DNA from: an uncultured Anaeroplasmataceae bacterium
GTDB lineage: Bacteria > Bacillota_I > Bacilli_A > Acholeplasmatales > Anaeroplasmataceae
Direction of reading: 5' to 3'
Length of the DNA: 64,000 nucleotides
Assembly: GCA_944325695.1 (NCBI GenBank)
Contig: CALVBA010000003.1
Location: 1 to 64,000, forward strand
Part shown: positions 19,878 to 28,413 of the stretch, piece by piece
How the letters are laid out: each line of letters starts with the position of its first letter
Numbering within the stretch: position 1 is the first letter of the stretch
Notes under the pieces: model-generated
Seen by the model: only the letters and a program-made list of their open reading frames with translations
Databases searched by the model: none
Told to the model about the DNA's origin: nothing
Position numbers and translations under genes: made by a program

Positions 19878-20420
19878 TTACTCTTGATTTTTTATTACTT
19901 CATCAAAGTATTTTTCATCGACACAGAATTGTTTAATTTCACACACATAAACAAAATGATTATCTTTAGCTAATCCAAACTTTTCGATAATCGTTTTATC
20001 TTGAATATTATTTAAATCAATTTTTGTTTCATATATTTTTTTAGCCTTTAACACTAAAAAAGCCTCTTTAACATAAGTATATGGTGTATCAATATCAGAA
20101 ACACTGTTTAAATTACAAGCTTTAAATTTATCAATACCACGACCTGTAATACTTCCACAAAGTGCTAGTTCTTTTTTATATTTTTCATGATCTAAAAAAG
20201 AAACCGTAACAGTGTCATATTTTTCTAATAGTTCTTTTGTATAACGTGATTCACGAATATAAAGTGTCACAACTTTTTTATGCCATAAAATTCCCATTTG
20301 CCCCCACGATATAGTCATAATATTAGCATCTTCTTTTTTTCCTACACCTACAATACCATAATAATCATCGAATAATGTAAAAGGATTTAAGTGTAATTCA
20401 TCATAATTAATTCTTTTCAT
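19878..20420 (-). CDS. Flavin reductase-like (FMN-binding split barrel) protein
   Basis: A 180-residue protein resembling the flavin reductase/DIM6-NTAB family: an N-terminal LNPF/VGVGKKEDANIMTISWG stretch matches the FMN-binding split-barrel opening, followed by TLYIRESRYTKELL and a FLDHEKYKKELALCGSITGRG segment like that of Firmicute homologues. It probably binds FMN and may reduce flavins or act on an unknown substrate. ATG 20420 and ATG 20429 are both possible; GAAGG sits 12 and 3 nt upstream respectively, so the start is uncertain. It has its own consensus promoter. Confidence 0.78.
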   Translation of the reverse strand: MKRINYDELHLNPFTLFDDYYGIVGVGKKEDANIMTISWGQMGILWHKKVVTLYIRESRYTKELLEKYDTVTVSFLDHEKYKKELALCGSITGRGIDKFKACNLNSVSDIDTPYTYVKEAFLVLKAKKIYETKIDLNNIQDKTIIEKFGLAKDNHFVYVCEIKQFCVDEKYFDEVIKNQE

Positions 20421-20451
20421 AGCTATCATCTTCCTTCTATTTACTTCTTTG

Positions 20452-20480
20452 ATTATAACAACTAAAAATAATATTGTCAA
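20452..20480 (-). promoter_or_regulatory. Consensus promoter of the flavin reductase-like gene
   Basis: TTGACA, 17-nt spacer, TATAAT: a perfect sigma-A match about 30 nt upstream of the ORF. The remaining 20481-20667 holds only a short GGCT/AGCC inverted repeat near 20510-20525. Confidence 0.85.
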
Positions 20481-20667
20481 ACACCTACAAAATCACTTCT
20501 TTTTGGCTTAATTTAGCCTTAATGATGTTTTTTTGCTAAATTTTTCTTATAAATTAATAAATTTTTTTAAAAAACATTTATAAAAAAATAAAGTAGTCAA
20601 TCTGGCAATCCACAAAACCATATACTGCATGAACAACCGAAATATAAACTGACATCTTATATTTTAA

Positions 20668-20696
20668 TTGTAACCTATATATGAAAATGTTATAAT
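20668..20696 (+). promoter_or_regulatory. Promoter of the CPBP protease pseudogene
   Basis: TTGTAA, 17-nt spacer, TATAAT, about 48 nt upstream of the ATG at 20744. Confidence 0.7.
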
Positions 20697-20743
20697 GTGA
20701 ATATGAAAAACGGAGAAATTAGAATTTGAAAGTGAGATATTAT

Positions 20744-21504
20744 ATGAAAAAAGAACTAATTATAATTGGTGTTCTAACGACATTATTAGCATTTATGGAA
20801 ATAAGTGGGTTACCTAGTGCCTTATTTATAAATATTGAAGTTTTAGATATTACACCATTTTATTGGACTTTAATGTTTAACTTCATAATTATTTTAGTAA
20901 TTGCATTTTTAACATTAAATTATTTTTGTTCTAATTGGAAGTTAGGACTTAATAAAAAAAATTTAAAAAATGGACTAAATAAATATGGAATAGTGGGAAT
21001 TATTGTTGGTTTAATAACTTTCATTGCTTTCTATATAGGATTAAAACCATTTAATTATAGTCCAACAATATTAAAAGTTTTAATTGAAGGAATTATATAT
21101 TATATAGGAGTTGCAATAGTTGAAGAATTATATGTTAGAGGTTTATTATTAAATCTTATTGAAAAAATATGCCATAAAAAGAAAACGATACCCTTATAGC
21201 AATTATTGTATCATCTGTTATTTTTGGGTTAGGATATATATTTGGTGTTTTAGGTCAACCTTTAATTATTATAATTACAAAAGTAGTATGGACTATTACT
21301 ATGGGGATCTATTTTGGAACAATATATAAGAAAACAAATAATTTATGGTTACCAATTATTTTACATTTTATTATAAATGTATGTGCCTTACCATATTGTT
21401 TTACAACGATAACAACTTATCCAAATATAAGTTTATATATTATTTTACCAACATATATATTACTAGGAATATATAGTTTATATATCATGAAAAACGAAAG
21501 ATAA
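20744..21504 (+). pseudogene. CPBP-family intramembrane metalloprotease, frameshifted
   Basis: A membrane protein of the CPBP (CAAX protease / bacteriocin-processing) family split by a frameshift. Frame 1 from ATG 20744 gives four or five helices and the motif EELYVRG (EExxxR), then stops at 21199. A second frame continues without stop from about 21180: NDTLIAIIVSSVIFGLGY, then FGTIYKKTNNLWLPIILHF with the HxxxN-type third motif, to 21504. The shift lies in the A-rich stretch near 21173-21186 and equals one lost base. The second motif FxxxH reads FGLGY, so the usual His is Tyr. Either a recent pseudogene or a sequencing indel. AGTGAG is 8 nt before the ATG. Confidence 0.75.
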
Positions 21505-21538
21505 ATTCCATTTTGACAATTTCATATAAAGTATTACA

Positions 21539-21573
21539 CAAAGCGGTTAGTCTTCATGATTGACCGCTTTTTT
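21539..21573 (+). terminator. Terminator after the CPBP pseudogene
   Basis: AAGCGGTTA and TGACCGCTT form a stem with one mismatch, followed by TTTTTT on the plus strand. Confidence 0.8.
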
Positions 21574-21649
21574 CATATTCATAAATGGTGTTTATGAACT
21601 TAACCAAATGTTTCCTAAAATCTATTATCAAATGAATATATGACTCTAT

Positions 21650-22095
21650 ATATCAGCTATAAAATTTCTTTAGGAAAGTATCAAGACCAACTTTTACAAC
21701 TAAAAGATAATCTAGAAAACGGTCTTTAATGTAATCTAATCGACAAGAACCTCCAATAAAGTACCAAAATACTAATCGCATTACCATTGATGAATTAAGG
21801 CAGAAAACGGCTGTCTTTGGCTTTTGAAAAACCTTGTCTGGTAATATGACGTAGTACATCATGTTATGATTATCGTAGGAATAAATATTTATAAAACCTA
21901 TTTCCTACTGACAATCAATGAAACTCTCTTGTATACTAACACCTTGCTTTACACCTTAGACCACTGAACTTACGTAATTACGTGTACCACACCAAAGAAG
22001 ATATGATTGATTGTCTCAATTTGTTCTATGAGATCATGGCTGCAAGAATCAAGGAAGTGTATCAGACCTTTATGAACATACTAAAAAATGCATAA
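21650..22095 (+). mobile_element. Degenerate transposase-like remnant
   Basis: No intact gene lies between 21574 and 22356. Short plus-strand coding-like pieces in different frames read as a decayed protein: ITIDELRQKTAVFGF (about 21782-21826), then after several stops LRNYVYHTKEDMIDCLNLF and IMAARIKEVYQTFMNILKNA ending in TAA at about 22095. The later part uses codons such as CTG, ATC, GTG and CAC that are rarer in the neighbours. The string of stops and frame changes suggests an old transposase C-terminus, perhaps IS4/IS1634-like, but the family is a guess. Opposite-strand and 22104-22307 open frames here look like chance. From 22096 to 22356 I see nothing. Confidence 0.35.
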
Positions 22096-22356
22096 AGCAA
22101 ATTTTGTTCGTAATAGAAAGGTACAGCAATTTAATGTTTATCAATCGTAAATGTGTCTTTAAAGAGGCAAGTAATTATGAATCTATGTTTTGTAATCACA
22201 TCATGTATCATACTTTATGCATAAGACTTGTTAATGCGAGAATGTACCCAAAATCATTACTTTATATTAATATCACAATTACTTTGACTCTTGATGCTTA
22301 CGTTTAGCTTAAAACATTAAAATTTGAAATAAAGCGTATATCGACCGATTAAAAAA

Positions 22357-22402
22357 TTAAAAAAAGTCCGTAAATACAGGATATTCCAGCATTTGCGGAC
22401 TT
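22357..22402 (-). terminator. Terminator of the Fe-ADH / CMD-cupin unit
   Basis: AAGTCCG(C)AAATGC pairs with GTATTT(A)CGGACTT around a short loop, followed by TTTTTTT on the minus strand, about 90 nt below the cupin gene stop. Confidence 0.75.
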
Positions 22403-22491
22403 ATAGATGGATAATTTAAAAACAGATTAAAGGAAATATCAAGTTTTTTAAAATAATATAAAATATATTTTAAAATTATAATAAATTAAGA

Positions 22492-23226
22492 TTATTCTAG
22501 ATTATCATATGTAATATCATCAACTTTTTCTAACCATTCATTTTGCGTATCAATTCCTGGAACCTCTAAGGCAATATGAGAAAACCAACTATCTTTTGCT
22601 GCTCCATGCCAATGTTTAACATTATTTTTAATAACAACTACATCACCTGGATTTAATTCTTGAGCTTCTTTTCCCCATTCTTGATACCATCCACGACCAG
22701 ATGTACAAAGTAAAATTTGTCCTCCACCTTCTTTAGCATGGTGAATATGCCAATTATTACGACATTTTGGTTCAAATGTAACATTAGCCATAAATACTGT
22801 TTGAGTAGGATTTGTAAGTGGTTTTAAATATGATTTTCCTGTAAACCATTGTGAAAATTGTGTATTAAGTTCTCCTAATCCAAACATCCCACCATAATTT
22901 CCGTCATCTTCTTTATATATATCTTTTGCAATTCTAAAAGCAGCCCAAGCATTAGGCCATCCAGCATAAAATGCTAAATGTGTCAAAATTGCAGCCATTT
23001 CTTGCTTAGAAACACCATTTTTCTTTGCTGTTTCAATATGATAAGTAAACGAAGAATCAATCATCCCTTTACTTACTAATGCACAAATTGTAATAATAGA
23101 ACGCGTCTTTAAATCTAAAGAACTATCTTGCCACACTTCACCAAATAAAACATCATCATTTAAAGCGGCAAATTTAGGAGCAAAAACACCTAAAGTATTT
23201 CTCCCAGCATCTTGTTTAACTTTCAT
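22492..23226 (-). CDS. Carboxymuconolactone decarboxylase-like / cupin fusion
   Basis: A 244-residue two-domain protein. Residues about 15-110 form an AhpD/CMD-like helical domain (LDLKTRSIITICALVSKG, YHIETAKKNGVSKQEM) but lack the CxxC of AhpD peroxidases. Residues about 140-230 form a cupin with the metal-type motif HIHHAKEGGGQ and a second motif PGDVVVIKNNVKHWHG. Such fusions are common in Firmicutes but their reaction is unclear. GAGGAGTGAG precedes the ATG. It lies 57 nt after the iron alcohol dehydrogenase and probably shares its transcript and the LysR regulator upstream. Confidence 0.82.
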   Translation of the reverse strand: MKVKQDAGRNTLGVFAPKFAALNDDVLFGEVWQDSSLDLKTRSIITICALVSKGMIDSSFTYHIETAKKNGVSKQEMAAILTHLAFYAGWPNAWAAFRIAKDIYKEDDGNYGGMFGLGELNTQFSQWFTGKSYLKPLTNPTQTVFMANVTFEPKCRNNWHIHHAKEGGGQILLCTSGRGWYQEWGKEAQELNPGDVVVIKNNVKHWHGAAKDSWFSHIALEVPGIDTQNEWLEKVDDITYDNLE

Positions 23227-23283
23227 TTTTAATACTCACTCCTCATATAGCAACGTTAAATATCAATCCTATTTAAAATATAT

Positions 23284-24453
23284 TTAATTCAACGCCTTTT
23301 TTAAAATTTCTACAATGTCATCATTTGATAACTTTTTATATCCACCGTCTAAAATAAAACAACTCTTAGCAATATCATTAATCATTTGTTCTTCAACACC
23401 AAGTTCAAAAATATTCATAACTAAACCGATATCTTTCATCCATTGTTCCATACATTTTAATCCTTCTAAAGCAACTTCTTCATCCGTTTTATGATTTGGA
23501 TTAACATCCCATACATTAATTGCATAACGTTTGAATTTTTGTAGTCCGTAAGGGCAAATAAAACGATAATATGGGATGGAAACTGCTGAAAGAGTCATAC
23601 CATGTGTGGCATCAGTATAAGCGCCAATTGCTTGTCCAATCATATGAACCATCCAGTCGGTTGATTTTCCTTTGGAAATTAATGTATTAAGTGCCCATGT
23701 TGAAGTCCACATGATGTTACTACGAGCTTCATAATCATTTGAATTTTGTACAGCTATTTTAGATGAATGAATTAAAGAGCGCATTAATCCTTCAGCAATA
23801 TAATCTGATGTATTATCATCATCACCTGAAAAATATTGTTCTGTAATATGGTTAAAAATATCATAAATACCTGCTACCATTTGATATTTAGGTACTGTAT
23901 ATGTAAATTCAGGGTTTAAAATAGCAAACTTTGGAAAAACGTTGTCCCCAAAAACATGACCTATTTTTAATTTTTGTTCATGATTAGTGATAACCGCCCC
24001 ACCATTCATCTCTGAACCTGTTCCAACCATAGTTAAAACGCAACCTACTGGAATAATTTTATTATCAACATCTTCCATTTTAAGGTAATATTTCTCCCAT
24101 GGATCAGTTTTACAATATGCTGAAACAGAAACAGCTTTGGCATAATCACATACCGATCCACCACCAACTGCTAAAATTAGATCAATTTTATTATCGAAAG
24201 CTAACTTACAACCTTCATATAATTTTTCAACTGTAGGGTTAGGCATAACTTTTGCATCTTCAATAACAGTTTTACCACAATCCTTTAAAATCGTTATAAC
24301 TTGATCATAAATGCCATTTTTCTTTATCGAACCTCCGCCATAACATAATAATACCTTATCTCCATATTTAGAAAGTTCAAAAGACAAATTACTTAAAGCA
24401 TCTTTTCCAAAATAAAGTTTTGTTGGGTTAGAATATTCAAAATTTCCAATCAT
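23284..24453 (-). CDS. Iron-containing alcohol dehydrogenase (BdhA/YqhD-like)
   Basis: A 389-residue group III alcohol dehydrogenase. The nucleotide-binding GGGS (AVGGGSVCDYAKA, about 96-108) and the metal-binding stretches FNHITEQYF (about 196) and HGMTLSAV (about 268) are present. The start FEYSNPTKLYFGKDAL matches NAD(P)H-dependent butanol dehydrogenases. It likely reduces aldehydes to alcohols in fermentation. AAGGAGGAATAAAG precedes the ATG. It is divergent from a LysR regulator 154 bp away. Confidence 0.92.
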   Translation of the reverse strand: MIGNFEYSNPTKLYFGKDALSNLSFELSKYGDKVLLCYGGGSIKKNGIYDQVITILKDCGKTVIEDAKVMPNPTVEKLYEGCKLAFDNKIDLILAVGGGSVCDYAKAVSVSAYCKTDPWEKYYLKMEDVDNKIIPVGCVLTMVGTGSEMNGGAVITNHEQKLKIGHVFGDNVFPKFAILNPEFTYTVPKYQMVAGIYDIFNHITEQYFSGDDDNTSDYIAEGLMRSLIHSSKIAVQNSNDYEARSNIMWTSTWALNTLISKGKSTDWMVHMIGQAIGAYTDATHGMTLSAVSIPYYRFICPYGLQKFKRYAINVWDVNPNHKTDEEVALEGLKCMEQWMKDIGLVMNIFELGVEEQMINDIAKSCFILDGGYKKLSNDDIVEILKKALN

Positions 24454-24501
24454 CTTTATTCCTCCTTATTTATTTAAAATTTTAATATCTTCTTCAATTC
24501 A

Positions 24502-24531
24502 ATTATAACAATATTTAAATTATATATCCAA
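24502..24531 (-). promoter_or_regulatory. Promoter of the alcohol dehydrogenase operon
   Basis: TTGGAT, 18-nt spacer, TATAAT on the minus strand, in the intergenic region shared with the LysR gene; a plausible target of that regulator. Confidence 0.65.
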
Positions 24532-24557
24532 TAGTGTTTATTTATCGTTTTCTATAA

Positions 24558-24586
24558 TTGTTTTTTATGAATAAAAGCAATATAAT
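24558..24586 (+). promoter_or_regulatory. Promoter of the LysR regulator
   Basis: TTGTTT, 17-nt spacer, TATAAT on the plus strand, 22 nt from the LysR ATG and back-to-back with the alcohol dehydrogenase promoter. Confidence 0.65.
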
Positions 24587-24607
24587 ATATAAAAAAGAGG
24601 TGTTTAT

Positions 24608-25501
24608 ATGGAAATTAAAATGTTAGAATCTTTTTTAGCAGTCGCAAGAGAAGAAAATATAACAGCTGCAGCCGAATTTTTACATATCTCACAACCAGCC
24701 CTATCTATTCAACTTAAAAAATTAGAAGACGAGTTTGGAAAAAAATTATTAATACGTGGGACAAAAGGATCACGTAAAATCACCCTTACTGAAGAAGGTC
24801 ATATTTTATGTAAACGAGCTGAAGAAATTTTAGCTCTTTTTGATAGAGCCAAAGAAGAAATTATAAGTTCCGATGAAACAATTATTGGTAATATATTTAT
24901 TGGTACTGGTGAAACTGAAACAGTTCGTATTTTTGCCAAGGTAGCTAAAAAAATTCAAATTAAACACCCCCATATTAAATATAATATATCTAGTGGTAAT
25001 GCTGAGCATGTCTTAAATCATCTAGATAAAGGACTTATCGATTTCGGTTTAATTTTTACTGAGGTTGATAGAAACAAATACGAAGTTTTTCCTGTGCCAA
25101 TTTATGATGATTGGGGAGTATTAATGCGAAAAGACTCCCCACTAGCTCAAAAAGATAGTATTACACCAGATGATTTATGGGATAAACCATTAATTGTCTC
25201 TAGCCAAAAAGGTGATGATAATTATTTAAAAAGATGGCTTAAACGTCAAGAAAAAGATTTAAACATTATTGCTTCATACAATCTAGTTTTTAATGCTTCT
25301 CTTTTAGTAGATGAAGGTTTAGGATATGCTTTATGTCTAGATAAAATTATTAATACCACAGGGACCAACCTTTGCTTTAAACCCCTTTCTCCACCACTTA
25401 AAGCTAACTGTTATATCATTTGGAAAAAATATCAAGTATTTTCAAAAGCAACTGCCGTTTTTTTAAAATGTTTACAAGAAATATTTCCACCCACTTTTTA
25501 A
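24608..25501 (+). CDS. LysR-family transcriptional regulator
   Basis: A 297-residue LysR regulator. The N-terminal winged helix-turn-helix (about 1-60) has LESFLAVAREENITAAAEFL and HISQPALSIQLKKLEDEFG, followed by a linker and a periplasmic-binding-protein-like effector domain (about 90-290). Length is typical. GAGGTG precedes the ATG. It is divergent from the Fe-ADH / CMD-cupin pair, the usual LysR arrangement, so regulation of that pair in response to an unknown small molecule is a fair inference. Confidence 0.93.
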   Translation: MEIKMLESFLAVAREENITAAAEFLHISQPALSIQLKKLEDEFGKKLLIRGTKGSRKITLTEEGHILCKRAEEILALFDRAKEEIISSDETIIGNIFIGTGETETVRIFAKVAKKIQIKHPHIKYNISSGNAEHVLNHLDKGLIDFGLIFTEVDRNKYEVFPVPIYDDWGVLMRKDSPLAQKDSITPDDLWDKPLIVSSQKGDDNYLKRWLKRQEKDLNIIASYNLVFNASLLVDEGLGYALCLDKIINTTGTNLCFKPLSPPLKANCYIIWKKYQVFSKATAVFLKCLQEIFPPTF

Positions 25502-25514
25502 AACTTATAATAAA

Positions 25515-25549
25515 ATAAAAAAGACATGATATAAAATCATGCCTTTTTT
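25515..25549. terminator. Bidirectional terminator after lysR
   Basis: ACATGAT and ATCATGC form a stem flanked by AAAAAA on one side and TTTTTT on the other. Between 25550 and 25777 there is only a weak minus-strand coding-like patch (KIKEIQSNGDYEVAFHILG near 25555-25635) interrupted by stops upstream, too poor to name. Confidence 0.75.
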
Positions 25550-25777
25550 AATAATCTCTTTACATAAAATATTACCTAATATATGAAAAGCAACTTCATA
25601 ATCTCCATTGCTTTGTATTTCTTTTATTTTTTTAAAGTAATATCGTATATCTTTTTAAGGTTGTAAAATTTAATTCACTTTAATATTTAATCCTTTAAGA
25701 TAACGTTATTAAATTTTGATATAATCGTTTGAATATTTTAAAATAGTTTTATATTTCTCTTTATTATCTTTTTTAAT

Positions 25778-26629
25778 TTAATGTTTTACTTTTTGATAAA
25801 TTTTACATTTAGACGTAAATTTACTATCCGCAGTATAAATTAATTCATTTATTTTATCTGCAGTAATACTTCCTGATTTTGGATTTTTAACCGATAAAAT
25901 TTCACCATTAATAGAAGCTTCTACATCCGATATTCAAATGCTAAATCCGTTTTTTCCATCTCACAATTAATTAATTTTAAACCCTTACAATAACAAAAAG
26001 GTTGACTTCCAATAATTTTGCATTTAATAAAAGTAATATTTTCAGAATACCAAGCAAGATATTATCCTTTTAATATACAATTTTTTACTGTAACATTTTT
26101 AGCATGCCAAAAAGCATCTTTTGTATCCAAAACACTATCCTCAATAGTTAAATTTTCAACATATTGAAATACATATTTTCCTTTCAGATTGATATTTTCT
26201 AGCTTAATATCATTAGCTAATAAAAATAAATATTCACTTTCAATTTGCGTATTTTTTAATGATATATGATGTGTTTTCCATCCAAATTCCAAAGACTTAA
26301 TTTATGAATTTTCAATTTGGACAAAATGGCATTCACGTAATGCTTTAATTCCTAATAATTTAGAGTTTTTAATAATAATATTGTCGGTATACCAAAGAGC
26401 TGCTCGGCATTTATCTGTCATCGTTACATTGATTAGCTCTATTTTATTATCATGCCAAAGAGGATATAAGTAAATTCATATAACAGGATTCAAGTTTTAT
26501 ATTATGTGCTTCTTTTAATGCCGATTCTCCATCTTCTACTCCATCAAAACAGCAATTTTTAAGATAAATGTTATTTACTCCATATAGATCTCTTTCGTTT
26601 GGAAAATTTTTATTTTCTATCACTTTCAT
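25778..26629 (-). pseudogene. DUF3737 family beta-helix protein, multiply broken
   Basis: Starts at ATG 26629 (GAGGTG upstream, MKVIENKNFPNERDLYGV). It is recognisable over its whole length as a DUF3737 protein: KALKEAHN-like KEAHNIKLESCYMN, YPLWHDNKIELINVTMTDKC, AALWYTDNIIIKNSKLLG, LEFGWKTHHISLKNT, DAFWHAKNVTVKNCILKG, and the C-terminal SVKNPKSGSITADKINELIY. The frame is broken near 26465-26472 (one base), by TAA at 26302-26304, by TAA at 26062-26064, and by a further shift near 25930. The intact family is about 280 aa. Decay by many lesions rules out a single sequencing error. The function of the family is not known to me. Confidence 0.85.
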
Positions 26630-26670
26630 AAAAATACACCTCGAAATATAAATTAATACTCTTCAAAGAC

Positions 26671-26699
26671 AATATAACACCATTTTTTAATTTTGTCTA
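26671..26699 (-). promoter_or_regulatory. Surviving promoter of the DUF3737 pseudogene
   Basis: TAGACA, 17-nt spacer, TATATT, with TGT before the -10, about 40 nt upstream of the pseudogene ATG. Confidence 0.5.
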
Positions 26700-26791
26700 A
26701 TATTTGTTTTTTATTATTTTTCATAATATTTAATTATATAATTTAAAATAAAAAAAGTCGCCTAATAAGATAACTATTTAATATAAAATAA

Positions 26792-26832
26792 TGGCTTTGA
26801 CGAGAAGATTTTAACTTCCGTCCTTACGATTA
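26792..26832 (-). pseudogene. Truncated copy of the tRNA-Arg(CCU) 3-prime half
   Basis: This stretch matches 28414-28454, the 3-prime half of the intact tRNA-Arg, at 35 of 41 positions in the same orientation, including the encoded CCA and the T arm. Similarity stops in the anticodon loop. It cannot form a tRNA. The rest of 26630-27018 holds two promoters and no gene. Confidence 0.85.
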
Positions 26833-26952
26833 AATACAATAAAAAAATGTTTTGTATCTAAAACAAGTTTTTTTACAAAACATTTTAAATAAATTAGTTG
26901 TTAATTTTGCTAGACGATAATCATATTATATAGTAAAATACAATCTAAGTAG

Positions 26953-26981
26953 TTGAAAAATTCAAATATATGAGATATAAT
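26953..26981 (+). promoter_or_regulatory. Promoter of the lipoprotein esterase
   Basis: TTGAAA, 17-nt spacer, TATAAT, 37 nt upstream of the chosen start. Confidence 0.7.
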
Positions 26982-27018
26982 GCTTAAAAAATAAAAAAGA
27001 TAGAATGTGAGGAAAATT

Positions 27019-27795
27019 GTGAAAAAAATTTTATTTATTTTAATATTGATTTCAGTTATTTCCTGTGTTGGTTTTAATAATTCAAAAAAAGATACTTATA
27101 ATTCATCGTTAATTGAATCAACTAAGGAACCCGAAAATAATAACATTCCTTCAAAAATGGAATTGCATAAACTTAGAGATTTGAATTATTATTTGTATTC
27201 TCCCAGCAATCCTACTGAAAATATGCCTTTAATCATTTACCTTCACGGTGGCACAAATAAGAATTTAGATGTATCCAAATTACTAACAACTGATGGTTTC
27301 CCAAAGTATTTATATGATGGATATTACGGAGATTTAAAAGCGTATGTTGCGATTCCAAAACTAGAAAACAATTATAAGGGTTGGTCGGATATATATGATC
27401 AAATGATACTTTTAATCAAAAGCCTTAATGAAGACTATAAAATTGATATAAAAAAAATAGCTTTAACGGGGCATTCAATGGGTGGAACAGGAACCTATCA
27501 ATTACAGGTAAAATTACCAAACACATTTGCTTGCATTGCTCCTATGAGTGGTAGTATAAGTAATACCGAAACAAATGTATCTGCATTAATTAAAACAAAA
27601 ATATGGGCATTTGTTGGTACGCATGACACCATTGTAAATCCAGAATCAAGTCAAACAATAATAAGAGTATTAAAAGAAAAAGGAGCAAATGCTAAAATTA
27701 CTGAATTGAATGAAGCAACACACTTTGACGTTCCTTCAATGGCATATAAAAACAAAGATTTAATTAATTGGTTAATTAACTGCGGAGAATTATAA
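27019..27795 (+). CDS. Lipoprotein alpha/beta hydrolase (esterase, PHB-depolymerase/S9-like)
   Basis: A 258-residue surface lipoprotein. It starts at GTG 27019 with GAGGA 5-6 nt upstream; an earlier GTG at 27007 lies on the ribosome site. The signal peptide MKKILFILILISVISC ends in lipobox VISC. A polar linker precedes an alpha/beta hydrolase: oxyanion region YLHGGTN, nucleophile elbow GHSMGG, Asp in GTHDTIV and His in ATHFDV. The fold resembles dienelactone hydrolase or polyhydroxybutyrate depolymerase-type esterases. It stands alone with its own promoter, between the tRNA-Arg fragment and the intact tRNA, so it may be cargo of a lost element. Confidence 0.82.
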   Translation: MKKILFILILISVISCVGFNNSKKDTYNSSLIESTKEPENNNIPSKMELHKLRDLNYYLYSPSNPTENMPLIIYLHGGTNKNLDVSKLLTTDGFPKYLYDGYYGDLKAYVAIPKLENNYKGWSDIYDQMILLIKSLNEDYKIDIKKIALTGHSMGGTGTYQLQVKLPNTFACIAPMSGSISNTETNVSALIKTKIWAFVGTHDTIVNPESSQTIIRVLKEKGANAKITELNEATHFDVPSMAYKNKDLINWLINCGEL

Positions 27796-27937
27796 ATCTT
27801 TTTTTGTTTGAAAATCTAAAAATTAAATTTATAGTATACAAAATAAACAGAATATATTAAATATCAAAAACACCGTATTTTATGCTTAAACCTATAAATT
27901 CGACTACGTAATATTAACTTAATATTAATTTATTATT

Positions 27938-27985
27938 GGATTGATGTCTATACATTATAGGTATCAATCCTTTTAATTTTTTAAA
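27938..27985 (+). terminator. Terminator-like hairpin below the esterase
   Basis: GGATTGATGTCTATA pairs with TATAGGTATCAATCC at 13 of 15 positions, followed by TTTTAATTTTTT. It is about 140 nt below the esterase stop; the space between holds nothing recognisable. Confidence 0.6.
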
Positions 27986-27991
27986 ATTCTT

Positions 27992-28110
27992 TTATTGCGT
28001 TCTTTGTTGAACCAAGGTTTTCAATTTGTTTAATAGATCATTTTCCATTTCTAACTTTAGCATTTCTTTCTTCAAGTTATTTAATACGTCTATCTTTATC
28101 ATCTAAAATA
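27992..28110 (-). pseudogene. IS3-family OrfA remnant (C-terminal coiled coil)
   Basis: Read on the minus strand this encodes the end of an IS3-type OrfA: DDKDRRIK, a stop, LEERNAK, then after one extra G LEMENDLLNKLKTLVQQRTQ and TAA at 27992-27994. The leucine-zipper segment (ELEERNAKLEMENDLLKKL in intact relatives) is characteristic. Only this fragment is left; no OrfB or terminal repeats were seen. Confidence 0.6.
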
Positions 28111-28158
28111 AAACCCCATAAGTCTTTCTAGTATGTTCTACTAGTCCAACTTATGGGG
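28105..28158 (-). terminator. Long hairpin with T run, minus strand
   Basis: CCCCATAAGT and ACTTATGGGG form a perfect 10-bp outer stem with an inner CTAGTA/TACTAG pairing; on the minus strand it is followed by TTTTATTTT. It may terminate transcription coming from the tRNA-Arg/ndpA side, or be part of the decayed IS. From 28159 to 28413 nothing else is recognisable. Confidence 0.5.
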
Positions 28159-28413
28159 GAAAGTATATTTCTACGGAGCTTTTTTTATATAGAAGAAAGT
28201 AGAAATATTATATAAATACATGTTTAATTTTTAGATAAATGAAAAAGCTAAAGCACACAAATACCGAATACTATTAGTTGCATGGTTTAAGAAAAAAAGC
28301 ATATAAATAACATAATTTTTTCATAACAGTAAAAAACAAAAAAATAAGAAAAATTTTGAATTTAATATATAAAAACACTTATTTTTTTAAATTAAATTTT
28401 TTAAAAGGTTATT

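Noticed and set aside
21170-21190. Programmed -1 frameshifting in the CPBP gene
   Set aside because: The run CATAAAAAGAAAAC does not give a heptamer of the X_XXY_YYZ type in frame, and no downstream stem is evident.
21653-21862. A minus-strand open frame of 69 codons
   Set aside because: It is antisense to the transposase-like pieces and has no start signal; probably the mirror of a decayed gene.
22104-22307. A 67-codon plus-strand open frame
   Set aside because: No ribosome site, odd composition and no motif; it lies in a decayed stretch.
28105-28158. An IS200/IS605-type end hairpin
   Set aside because: No TnpA or TnpB coding is near, the neighbouring remnant is IS3 OrfA, and the T run suits a terminator.
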